Below are positions 1 through 8,708 of a stretch of DNA of 64,000 bases, in pieces. Made by a program: the position numbers and the translations under genes. This DNA is from Aricia agestis (Eukaryota > Arthropoda > Insecta > Lepidoptera > Lycaenidae), in NCBI RefSeq assembly GCF_905147365.1, contig NC_056419.1:7501-71500 (forward strand), read 5' to 3'. Every line of letters begins with the position of its first letter. Position 1 is the first letter of the stretch. Below the pieces are notes generated by a model, which ran no database searches, had not been told where the DNA came from, and worked only from the letters and a program-made list of their open reading frames with translations.

Positions 1-2364
1 CATGGAACGGACAACGCCCATGTAGAGGCGCCGACAAGCCAAACTCGGGCCCCCGAGATTCGGGAGCAGCGAGGCAAGGGCACCCGCAGACTTCTTTACT
101 TTCTCGGATAGCCGGCGGAAGTGTTCCTTGAATGACCACCGGCTATCGAGGACCAGACCAAGGTAGGTCATTGTAGGCGCTATCTTTATTCTCGTTCCAC
201 TCACTATGACTTCCAAGTCCGGCGGCGGCGCGTTTCTGGGCCCGTGGAACAAGAGGGCCTCCGACTTGTTCAACGCCACCGTCAGACCCAGAGCCTGGAT
301 CCTCCTCACGACCTGAGCGACTGCTGCCGTTGCCAGGATTTTCGCCTCTCGATGGGACTTGGCGCGGCAGACGACCGCTGTGTCGTCCGCGTATGCAACG
401 AGCTCCACGCCCGGAAGATTGGCGCCGCGGAGCACGTAGTCGTAGCCTATATCCCATAGGCCCGGACCGAGAGACGAACCCTGCGGGACGCCACAGTCCA
501 CCTCCAGGTCCTCCCAGCCTTCTTCGGTGGGGTACTCCACCGAGCGCTCCGATAGATAGTTGCTGATGGTACGACGCAAATATCTTGGCACTCGATGGTA
601 CCGTAGTCCCTCTTTTATGGTCTCCCAGGGCAGGGTGTTGAACGCATTGGTGATGTCCAACGAGACAACCAACACCACCCCACCCCGAGAGATTTCCTCC
701 TCCGAAATCTGCCGCACACGCGCTACCGCGTCTATCGTCGAGCGACGAGATCTGAACCCGAACTGAGCGTCGCTCAAGTTCGGGCCGGCGCCTTCCAGGT
801 GGCGGTTGAGGCGCCCCGCGATCACCCTCTCCAGGGTCTTACAGATCTCGTCGATAAGGACGATAGGGCGGTAGGCCGACGGCTGGTCCTCCGATCGTCC
901 GTCTTTTCGTAGCAACACCAGCTTGCCCGACTTCCAACGACGCGGCACTCGGCCCTGCACCAGGCATTTGGTGAACACCTCGAGCACCTGCGCCTCCAAG
1001 TGCTTTATGGCCAACACCCAGACGCGACCGGGGACCCCGTCCAATCCAGGAGCTCGGTTTTTGAGGCTCATCTTGTGCACGGCTGCTGCCAGCTCTTCAG
1101 GCGTCACGGGTGGCACATCTTCCTCTTCGTCGTCAGACTCCGCACTAGGTGGTCGCATAGATGGTGGGGACCACTCGGCCCTGGATGGAAATAGGGCCGA
1201 AAGTACGGAGCGACGAAGGTCCGGCTCCATGTGCTGGGTCAGCGGTGGGGCAGCTGGGCGAAGCTTTTGCCTCACCCATTTGTACGGCTTGCCCCACGGG
1301 TCCTGTTCCAGGGTGTTCAGGAAATCCTCCCATGCCTCCTTCTTCGCTACCTTTATCGCCTCACGCAGAGCATGACGCGCTGAACGGTAGCCATCATGGA
1401 TAGCCTCTTCTTCGGCCTCCACCCTATTTCGCCGCCGGCGATATCGCTGGAATCGCCGGCGGGCAGCCACACACTCTAGCCGGAGTTGTTTGAGCTCCGG
1501 TCGCCACCAGTAGGTCTGCCGCCGAGGCACGACCGGTCCAGCACGGGGCATCGAGGCGTCGCAAATGTTGCGAGCCGCCTCGTTCAGCCACTCCGCGCAT
1601 TCCTCGACGTCTTCCGATGGGAGGGGGGACATCGACGCAACGATCGCCGCCTCCTCGAGAAGGTCTCGATCCAGACCTCTCAGGGACCACCTTGGGCCGC
1701 CGCCAGGTGGAATTCGGCGACCAGCTTCCGACGTGGAGGCAATGTCAAAGCCTATGTAGAGGTGGTCCGAGAGGGTCTCGACCTCCTCGAGGACTCTCCA
1801 GCCACTCATTCGGCGAGCGATTGATGGGCTGACTAATGTCAGGTCCACAATCGATTCCCCCTGCCACCGGACGCACGTGCTAACGGCGCCTCTGTTGGCC
1901 ACGACCAGGCCCGTAGTTGCCAGCCAGTCCGCCATGGCTCTGCCTCTCGTGTCCGTGGCCGGGGAGCCCCAACGCGTGGACTTCGCGTTGAAGTCTCCGG
2001 CAACGACCACGGGATTGGCTGCTCCGCTCACAAAGGTGGTGAGCCGGAGGAGGAACGCCCCGAACTCGGCGATGGGTCTGTTCGGGGAAAAGTAAACCCC
2101 CACAACGGTGAGGGCTCCCAAGTCCGCGACGACGAAGCCGTGGCCCCGAGTCGTGCTCCTGGAAGATGGAGGCACGATTTTGGGACCAAAGACCAAAGCC
2201 ACCGTCGAGTCCGCGTCGCCCAACCAGTCACCCCTAGGGAGGATCCGGTACGGCTCGGCGATCACACCGACGTCGATCGACCTCTTCAGTACCTCCTGAG
2301 ACCACAGATCTTGCGCCTGAGCGCTGTGGTTCAGGTTCCCCTGCAAGAACCTTAGAGGAGCCGT
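1..2364 (-). CDS. T1 ORF2 (partial): APE-type endonuclease and reverse transcriptase
   Basis: This is the N-terminal 788 codons of the polyprotein that nicks telomeric DNA and primes reverse transcription of the element RNA. The frame is open from the ORF1 stop to base 1. Endonuclease signatures are QGNLNH at the start, AEPYR, GDFNAKS and SDHLYIGF. Reverse transcriptase signatures are QFGFRSRRST, SLDITNAFNTLPW, GVPQGSSLGP and the catalytic YADD. The C-terminal zinc motif lies beyond the window. No AUG stands at the beginning of the frame. The first in-frame candidate is ACG, sharing its A with the ORF1 stop TAA, so I set the start there by inference. Family assignment is secure; the start codon is not. 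Confidence 0.9.
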
Positions 2365-4727
2365 TATTGAGCGTCCATGGGTGCCGCTCCCGCTCCTGAG
2401 GCTGCCGTAGATGGTGTGGCAGCCTTGGGTGGCTGACTCTTTTTGGAGCCCTTTCCAGTCTTCTGCGGTATCTTGCAGGGTTTGCTCCCCACGATATGGT
2501 CCGCCTTCCTCCCATTAGCCGCGCACACCGCGCAGTGGGGAGGGTTTCCGCACTCCTTGATTGCGTGGCCAGCCTGGCCACAGCGGAAACAGAGGTCTCC
2601 GCGGTCTGTCTCAGAGGGGCACGTCGCCCGCGTATGTCCTGCTTCGTGGCACCGGTAACACCTCATGATGCGCGCCGACAAGAGTGTCACGCGCACCACG
2701 GTCCATCCGACATAAAGTTTGGCGTTCGGTGCTGTCACTGATTTGGCGGCCTCGACCGGGCACCTTACCCAGGCCGCGCCGCGTCCACTCCGGTCTACCC
2801 GGATTTCGCCAACCTTAACGTCGTCGACCGCGCAGCCACCGCATCTTGCGACGGCCGCGGCGATTTCTGCCGCAGAGGCGGAGTCGTCCAGGCCTGTTAT
2901 CCGCAGCTCGGCGCACTTTTGCGGCCGAGAAATGCGGACATCCGTCTCCCCGAGGGCCTCCTTCAGCTTGCCCGCAAGAGTATCGGCCTTCTCTTTGCTG
3001 GCCGTCCCGGGTATCTCATACATACGAGCCCCGGTAACGGCCCGCTTAAATTTGAGATGAGGAATCTCAAGAGCAACCAGATCAAGGTGTTGCTTGGCCC
3101 TCTCCATGACGTCCTTATACGTCACGCCTCTCTTTTCTGCCTCTGGCTGCAGTGTAATCACCACCGCTGCAGATTTGGGAGCGCGGAGGCTTCCCTTCTT
3201 TCCCTTTCTTTTCTTCTTTGGCACTTCCTTCTTTCCTTCCTTTTTCCGTACCTTTTCACCTCTCTTGACCACTTCCGACCACTGTGTGGGCGGGTTTGGT
3301 CCCAACGCCGCCGTAGTTGGGGCAGCGTCGCTCCTAGCGGCTGCCGCTTCTACGGCTGCGGCCGACTTTTTAACTTTCTTCCTCTTTTGTTTCAGAGCCG
3401 GTCCGGGATTGAGCGGGGGCGACAGAGTCGACACCGTGGGCTCCGGCTCTGGAGTCCTCTCTTTCGCCTTTGACGCCGTTGGTGTTGCATCACAGGCTTC
3501 GTCTCGCTTCCGGTCAGCGGCTAAGGGAGGTCTCAGGCGTGGCTCCGGCAGGAGTCTGGCCTGGAGACCCTCTATCCGCGCGTCAATCCGGGCACTGGTC
3601 ACTGCGACCGCCTCGCGCACCGCTCGCTGTAAAAGCTCTTCCACGTCTAGTTCTTTAGTGACGGGAGCTGGCTGTTGTGGGACATCAGAGAGCTTGCGTT
3701 TGACGGCCTCCAGCTCCATTTTCAACTCGGTGACCTCTTTGGAGAGGCGCGCATTTGCCGCCTCCAGAGCTCTTTTTTCTTCTGACGCGGTTCGATTGAT
3801 GATAGCCGCGAATGCCTCCTGTAAGGCCTGAGTTGCCTTATTTAGGGCCGCGACAGAAGTCCCTTTAAGGTTTTTGGACTTCTTGGCCACGTTTGTGATG
3901 GTCGCTAAGCTCTCAGCGACCACCACTCCTACCGCCGCCGTCGCTTCCCTTTCCGCTACCAAAGTCCTGTCCGAGTTTTCGGAGGATTCCGACAGCCGGT
4001 GTAACCGTTGCAGCGGAATCCTCTTAGTCGACTCCAATATTTCGCGTTCGACCTCGACCTCCATGGCTCTGACCTCCTCGTCATTGAGGTCCTTTTTGGC
4101 CTTGGCCCAGCCGATATACTTCCCGGTGGTCGGAGGTCTCCCTCTACCACGTTTTGAGGAGGATTTCGTGGCCGCTCCTTTGTCCTTCTCCGGACTGTCC
4201 TCCAACTCGCTACCGCGCCTCTTGCGTCGGAAGCGGTCCCTTGTCTCGTCCTTGTTCTGAGAGACAGCAGACTCACTACCGCTCTCGTCACTTCCATTTC
4301 CTGGTTTATAGAACAAGCCAGTGGACACAGGCGTCACCGGACGCGATCCACATTCTCCCTCGCTTGCTGTTGACAATGCCAAATCGGACACGGGCGTCGT
4401 CACCCGTGATCCTCTTTCCAGATCCGGTATTCGCTCCAGCTGCACAACCGGTGTTCGGGTCGTGTGCCTGGAGTCATCGTCCGTCGTTATTATTATTACG
4501 TCCGCCACCGGCGCGGTTAGGAGCGCCGGTTTCGAACACTCGCGCGAAGTCGCGCCACCACTTTCACTCACCGCCGCCACCGCGGCCTCCTCGACCCTCA
4601 ACGTATCTTGTGCCGGCCCCGTATACGTCCAGCAGACCCCCTGGGTAGAGGGGGTGTGGGATTCTCTGGCGTCCACCGGACAACCAGAACCCACCCGGGG
4701 AGTATTTTTCAATCTACGTTCCTCCAT
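2364..4727 (-). CDS. T1 ORF1: Gag-like nucleic-acid-binding protein
   Basis: The 787-residue protein should package element RNA into RNP and bring it to telomeres. A basic AT-hook-like motif, RGRGRPPTTGKYIG, lies near residues 191-204. A probable coiled coil and a lysine-rich stretch follow. An RRM-like segment (ELRITGLDDS onward, inferred) comes next, and then three CCHC knuckles at about residues 690-751: CYRCHEAGHTRATC, CFRCGQAGHAIKEC and a longer CAVC...H...C. The start at 4727 aligns with the starts of all other ORF1s here, and the upstream frame has a stop. Residues 1 to ~85 look like the ORF1-only element T6, and the rest like T11. Confidence 0.9.
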   Translation of the reverse strand: MEERRLKNTPRVGSGCPVDARESHTPSTQGVCWTYTGPAQDTLRVEEAAVAAVSESGGATSRECSKPALLTAPVADVIIITTDDDSRHTTRTPVVQLERIPDLERGSRVTTPVSDLALSTASEGECGSRPVTPVSTGLFYKPGNGSDESGSESAVSQNKDETRDRFRRKRRGSELEDSPEKDKGAATKSSSKRGRGRPPTTGKYIGWAKAKKDLNDEEVRAMEVEVEREILESTKRIPLQRLHRLSESSENSDRTLVAEREATAAVGVVVAESLATITNVAKKSKNLKGTSVAALNKATQALQEAFAAIINRTASEEKRALEAANARLSKEVTELKMELEAVKRKLSDVPQQPAPVTKELDVEELLQRAVREAVAVTSARIDARIEGLQARLLPEPRLRPPLAADRKRDEACDATPTASKAKERTPEPEPTVSTLSPPLNPGPALKQKRKKVKKSAAAVEAAAARSDAAPTTAALGPNPPTQWSEVVKRGEKVRKKEGKKEVPKKKRKGKKGSLRAPKSAAVVITLQPEAEKRGVTYKDVMERAKQHLDLVALEIPHLKFKRAVTGARMYEIPGTASKEKADTLAGKLKEALGETDVRISRPQKCAELRITGLDDSASAAEIAAAVARCGGCAVDDVKVGEIRVDRSGRGAAWVRCPVEAAKSVTAPNAKLYVGWTVVRVTLLSARIMRCYRCHEAGHTRATCPSETDRGDLCFRCGQAGHAIKECGNPPHCAVCAANGRKADHIVGSKPCKIPQKTGKGSKKSQPPKAATPSTAASGAGAAPMDAQ
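4636..4655 (-). ncRNA. T1 ORF1 5'-proximal hairpin
   Basis: The sense strand folds as ACCCCC / GGGGGT around an 8-nt loop, within ORF1 codons ~25-31 and just before the invariant GTATAC. The same position forms a hairpin with a different stem or loop sequence in the other families. Confidence 0.6.
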
Positions 4728-5009
4728 ATTTGATCAGTTGGGGGTGAGTCTGCCCCACGTCCTCAATGCGTAGTCACCGACTCGCCATGCACCCCATCAC
4801 CGGACGTTACCAGCTTAGGGTTCGGGGCCCACGGGCCCATCCATCACTCAAACACACACGGAATTATACACACAAACACACAAAAATGTAAAGAAGAGTA
4901 TAACAAAAAGTGAAAGATAGTGAAGAAAAGGTGATGAAAGATAGAATAAATAAAATAAACAAAACAAAAGAAGGGTATGCTACCAAAGAGAAGAGAAAGA
5001 TAGTGAAAG

Positions 5010-5110
5010 ACCGGCGTTCAGCCATCCTGAGTGCCTCACCCCGTGTAAAGGGCGGGGCGGCGCACCCAGGCGCCCAGGGACACGAACGTGGACGGACCGG
5101 TATCGCCCCC
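5010..5110 (-). ncRNA. T1 HDV-like self-cleaving ribozyme at element 5' end
   Basis: Numbering from G1 at 5110: P1 is GGGGGCG (1-7) with UGUCCCU (29-35), with G1.U35 as the cleavage-site wobble. P2 is ACCGGU (10-15) with GCCGGU. L3 carries UCC, whose CC can pair with GG after P1 (P1.1). P4 is CGCCUGGGUGC with GCACUCAGGAUG, including one bulged A. J4/2 reads GCUGAAC and contains the candidate catalytic C. P3 is weak, with two pairs plus a U.U. Cleavage is predicted exactly between telomeric UU and G1. Confidence 0.72.
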
Positions 5111-5112
5111 AA

Positions 5113-5114
<2 letters not shown>
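5111..5114. repeat. Telomeric spacer T1/T2 (4 bp)
   Basis: Only AACC (GGTT on the sense strand) separates the T2 poly(A) from the T1 5' end. This is the minimum spacer in the window. Confidence 0.85.
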
Positions 5115-5191
<77 letters not shown>

Positions 5192-5193
<2 letters not shown>

Positions 5194-5582
5194 GACGGGA
5201 AATGCCTTGACGCATCCCGTGGGAATTGGGGACTCCCCCACGGGTATGTGGGACTCGCTACGGCCGTAAAGGTGGTAAGGCGGCCGCAGCCCTACCCACT
5301 AAAACCCGTCGGTACTCTTCCTCGTACCACCTTGCAGGTTCACGGGAACGCGCGAGCTCAACTCCATGGCTCTGCAAGCGTGTCCGCCCGCGTGCTAATA
5401 GCAGGCTCCTCTTCGTTGGAGCGAATCAGCTCCTACCGCCGAACAGAGGCCCTACCAGGGCTTGCATAGGCAGTCCGTTCTCTGGTGTCGCGATGCGCGA
5501 AGAGTACACAGCGCATCGCGACCCTCTCGGGGGCTCGTTCGTTGGGCGGCGGCATCCCCATACCGTCGCCCGAGCTCCCCAT
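5192..5582 (-). promoter_or_regulatory. T2 3' UTR with terminal RNA fold
   Basis: Next to the poly(A), bases 5192-5311 fold with a closing stem CGACGGG / CCCGTCG, the invariant TTTTAGTGGGTA, a GTGGG/CCCAC pairing, GC-rich hairpins and a last ATGC/GCAT hairpin. This is the likely template-recognition site for the reverse transcriptase. Upstream, 5487-5522 forms a perfect 12-bp hairpin GTCGCGATGCGC / GCGCATCGCGAC, seen only in ORF2-bearing elements. Confidence 0.7.
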
Positions 5583-8500
5583 CTAGGGCGGCAAGTCGTC
5601 AACATGTTGTCGCCTTGTCCGTCTTCGTCGTCGGGGGTCGAGCGCCTCTCTCTCTCTCTCCCGCTCGGCCTCCTCCTTTGCGGCGATTACTTCCTCCGCG
5701 AAGTCCTCGACCGCCTTCCAATCCAGTTCACTGCGCAGCATGGCTCGTACCATAGCTGGCAGTGATATGTCCTGTCCAATGGCGGCCGTTAAGGCCGCAC
5801 GTTGTTGTAACCATGAGGGACAGGCCGTTACGGTGTGCGCGGCCGTGTCCCTGTCCTCGCCACAGTGGTGGCATCGTGTCGTCTCCTCCCTCCCGGCGAT
5901 CTCGCACAGGTACCGACCGAAGCAGCCGTGCCCGGTCAGCACCTGTGCGAGGCGGAACGAGAGTGCGCCGTACTTCCGACCCAGCCATTCCCTGAACACT
6001 GGGCGGATGGCCAGTATCAGGTCCACGCTCACTCGTGGCTCCGAGAGCCGTTCTTCCCACTCATCCAAGGCCCTGTCGTTGGCCTCTTCCCTCCACCGAC
6101 GTACGGCGTCCGGGAGGGGGTTGCTGCCCCCCGCGCGGACTTCTGCGCTACGCCAGTAGACATCGGCGAGGGTTTTGGCGTCCAGGTCCCATGGGACGCT
6201 TCCGGCGAGCAGGCACGCAGCATCCCGAGAGATGGTGCGGTACCCGCGCACTGCCCGCGTCGCCATTATTCGTTGTAGCCGTCCCAGGGCCTGCCTGTTC
6301 ACAGCTGCCAGATCTTCAGCCCATATCGGCGCACCGTACATCACCATGGAGCGTATCACACCCATGTACAGGCGCCGACAAGTAAGGCTCGGGCCCCCGA
6401 GATTCGGGAGCAGCGAGGCCAGGGCTCCTGCTGCCTTTGTCACCTTCTCGGATAGCCGGCGGAAGTGCTCTTTGAAAGTCCACCGGCTATCGAGGACCAG
6501 TCCGAGATATCTCATGGTAGGCGCAATCTGGATCGAAGTTCCTCCAACTATTATTGCTAGGCCAGGCGGCGGCGCGTTACGGGGCCCGTGGAAAACGATA
6601 GCCTCCGTCTTGTTCAGCGCCACCGTCAGGCCCAGCGCCTGGATCCTGCGCACCACCTGCGCTACCGCTGCCGTCGCCAGGATTGTGGCTTCGCGGTGCG
6701 TTCTGGCGCGACAGACCACAGCAGTGTCGTCCGCGTACGCGACCAGTTCGACGCCGGGTAAGTTGGCACCGCGAAGCACATGGTCAAATCCAAGGTCCCA
6801 CAGTTCCGGACCGAGAGCCGAACCCTGTGGGACGCCGCAGTCTACCTCCTGCTCTTCCCATCCATCTTCGGTAGGGTACTGCACCGAGCGCTCCGACAGA
6901 TAATCACCGATGGTTCGGCGTAAGTATCTGGGCACTCGGTGGTACCTCAGGGCCTCCTTTATTGTTTCCCAAGGCAGGGTGTTGAACGCATTGGCGATGT
7001 CCAATGAGACAACCAACACCACCCCGCCCTGAGAGATTTGCTGCTCCGTGATTAACCGAATCCGTGCCACCGCGTCTATTGTTGATCGACGAGACCGAAA
7101 CCCGAACTGAGCATCGCTCAGGTTGGGACCAACGCTCTCAAGATGACGGTTGAGGCGTGCGACGATGATCCTCTCAAACGTCTTGCAGATCTCGTCGATC
7201 AACACTATGGGACGATAGGCAGACGGCTGGTCTTCTGGTCGCCCGGCCTTTTTGAGTAGCACGAGTTTGCCCGTCTTCCAGCGACGTGGAACTCGCCCCT
7301 GTACCAAACACAAGTTCAGTACGGCGAGCACACGCGCTTCCATGTGCTCCATCGCTAGCACCCATACACGACCGGGGACTCCATCCAAGCCAGGAGCCTT
7401 ATTCTGAAGGCTCATTTTATGTACCGCCACTGCCAGTTCTCCGGCTGAAACTGGGGGGATTTCCTCCTCCTCTTCGGGTTCCGCAGTTGGTGGTGCCATG
7501 GATGGTGGGGACCACTCGGCCCTAGGTGGAAATAGGGCCGAAACGATGGATCTGCAGAGATCCGGCTGCAAGGACTGAGTGAGCGGTGGGGCAGCAGGGC
7601 GAAGCTTTTGCCTCACCCACTTGTAAGGTCTGCCCCACGGGTCCTGCTCAAGAGTACCTAGGAATTCCTCCCATGCCGTCTTCTTGGCCTTTCGGATGGC
7701 ATCGCGCAGATTGTGACGCGCTGTGCGGTATCCATCGTAGATGGTCTCCTCATCCGTCTCACTCCTGATTCGCCTTCTTCGATAACGCAGATAGCGGCGG
7801 CGGGCTGCCACACACTGATCGCGGAGACGCTTCAAGTCTGGACTCCACCAGTACGTCTGGCGTCTTGGTACGACCGGCCCGGCGCGGGGCATTGAGGCGT
7901 CGCAGATGTTGTGTGCCGCCTCAATCAACCACTCCGTGCATTCCTCTACGTCCTCTGATGGTAGAGGCGCCCATGACGCGACGGCTGCTGCCTCCTTGAG
8001 GAGGTCGCGGTCCAACTTCTTCAAGGACCACCTCGGGCCTGCACTAGGTGTAAATGTGCGACCCGGCTCCGTCGAGTGAGCTGAGACGACGAAGCGTATG
8101 TAGAGGTGGTCCGAGAGAGTCTCAGTGCGACTCAAGACCTGCCACTCGGTTATATGCGGGGCGATGGCTGGGCTGACCAGGGTGAGATCCACTATGGACT
8201 CTCCCTGTCGCCGGACGCATGTACTGGACGCACCGCGGTTTGCCAGGACCAGGCCGGTAGTGGCCAACCAATCCTCTAAGAGTCGACCTCTCGCATTTGC
8301 CGCCGGGGAGCCCCACAGCGGAGACTTCGCGTTGAAGTCTCCGGCGACAACTACGGGGCGACTCGACCCCTCTACGACGGCGGTCAGGCGAAGCAAGAGC
8401 GCCTCAAACTCGGCGGTCGGCTTGTTGGGGGAAAAGTAAACCCCCACAACGGTGAGGGTCCCCAAGATGGCGACAACAAATCCACGGCCCCTTATCGCGT

Positions 8501-8708
8501 TCCTCGACGAAGGAGACACGATTTTGGGACCAAAGACTAAGGCGACCGAAGAGTCAGCGTCTCCCAACCAGTCGCTTCTTTCCAGGACGCGGTACGGCTC
8601 TGCAATAACGGCCACGTCGATCTCCCACTGCAGAAGAGCCTGAACCCAAAGATCCTGCGCCTGGGCGCAGTGGTTCAGGTTGCCCTGCAGGAATCTTAAG
8701 GCGGCCGT
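5583..8708 (-). CDS. T2 ORF2: endonuclease/reverse transcriptase
   Basis: About 1041 residues counted from the ACG that overlaps the ORF1 stop; the first in-frame AUG (8615) would remove the QGNLNH part of the endonuclease. Approximate positions: AEPYR near residue 37, GDFNAKS near 122, SDHLYIRF near 199, SLDIANAFNTLPW in the RT palm, GVPQGSALGP, and catalytic YADD near 657. A C-terminal CHHC-X8-H-X4-C zinc motif (CHHCGEDRDTAAHTVTAC) lies near 945, with a basic RRRRRTRR tail. All catalytic motifs are present, so this copy is a plausible active source of enzyme. It acts with its own Gag at (TTAGG)n DNA. Confidence 0.93.
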   Translation of the reverse strand, partial: TAALRFLQGNLNHCAQAQDLWVQALLQWEIDVAVIAEPYRVLERSDWLGDADSSVALVFGPKIVSPSSRNAIRGRGFVVAILGTLTVVGVYFSPNKPTAEFEALLLRLTAVVEGSSRPVVVAGDFNAKSPLWGSPAANARGRLLEDWLATTGLVLANRGASSTCVRRQGESIVDLTLVSPAIAPHITEWQVLSRTETLSDHLYIRFVVSAHSTEPGRTFTPSAGPRWSLKKLDRDLLKEAAAVASWAPLPSEDVEECTEWLIEAAHNICDASMPRAGPVVPRRQTYWWSPDLKRLRDQCVAARRRYLRYRRRRIRSETDEETIYDGYRTARHNLRDAIRKAKKTAWEEFLGTLEQDPWGRPYKWVRQKLRPAAPPLTQSLQPDLCRSIVSALFPPRAEWSPPSMAPPTAEPEEEEEIPPVSAGELAVAVHKMSLQNKAPGLDGVPGRVWVLAMEHMEARVLAVLNLCLVQGRVPRRWKTGKLVLLKKAGRPEDQPSAYRPIVLIDEICKTFERIIVARLNRHLESVGPNLSDAQFGFRSRRSTIDAVARIRLITEQQISQGGVVLVVSLDIANAFNTLPWETIKEALRYHRVPRYLRRTIGDYLSERSVQYPTEDGWEEQEVDCGVPQGSALGPELWDLGFDHVLRGANLPGVELVAYADDTAVVCRARTHREATILATAAVAQVVRRIQALGLTVALNKTEAIVFHGPRNAPPPGLAIIVGGTSIQIAPTMRYLGLVLDSRWTFKEHFRRLSEKVTKAAGALASLLPNLGGPSLTCRRLYMGVIRSMVMYGAPIWAEDLAAVNRQALGRLQRIMATRAVRGYRTISRDAACLLAGSVPWDLDAKTLADVYWRSAEVRAGGSNPLPDAVRRWREEANDRALDEWEERLSEPRVSVDLILAIRPVFREWLGRKYGALSFRLAQVLTGHGCFGRYLCEIAGREETTRCHHCGEDRDTAAHTVTACPSWLQQRAALTAAIGQDISLPAMVRAMLRSELDWKAVEDFAEEVIAAKEEAEREREREALDPRRRRRTRRQHVDDLPP

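Larger units (their letters stand above)
1..5110 (-). mobile_element. T1: two-ORF TRAS-like telomeric non-LTR retrotransposon, 3' end cut by window edge
   Basis: Read on the minus strand, the element starts at 5110 with GGGGGCGATACCGG, directly after telomeric GGTT. It has a leader of about 380 nt, ORF1 and then ORF2, which runs off the left edge. Its last part of ORF1 and its ORF2 are nearly identical to T11 at a constant offset of 36,349. Its leader and first ~85 Gag codons instead resemble the ORF1-only element T6, so the copy is mosaic. The leader between ribozyme and ORF1 (4728-5009) holds no gene; its sense strand is T-rich. Confidence 0.93.

Noticed and set aside
5115..5191. Open frames coding poly-lysine or poly-phenylalanine across poly(A)/poly(T) tracts
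   Set aside because: They are reading-through of retrotransposon tails and telomere spacers, not genes. The same applies to the 430-codon frame over the T14/T15 junction.
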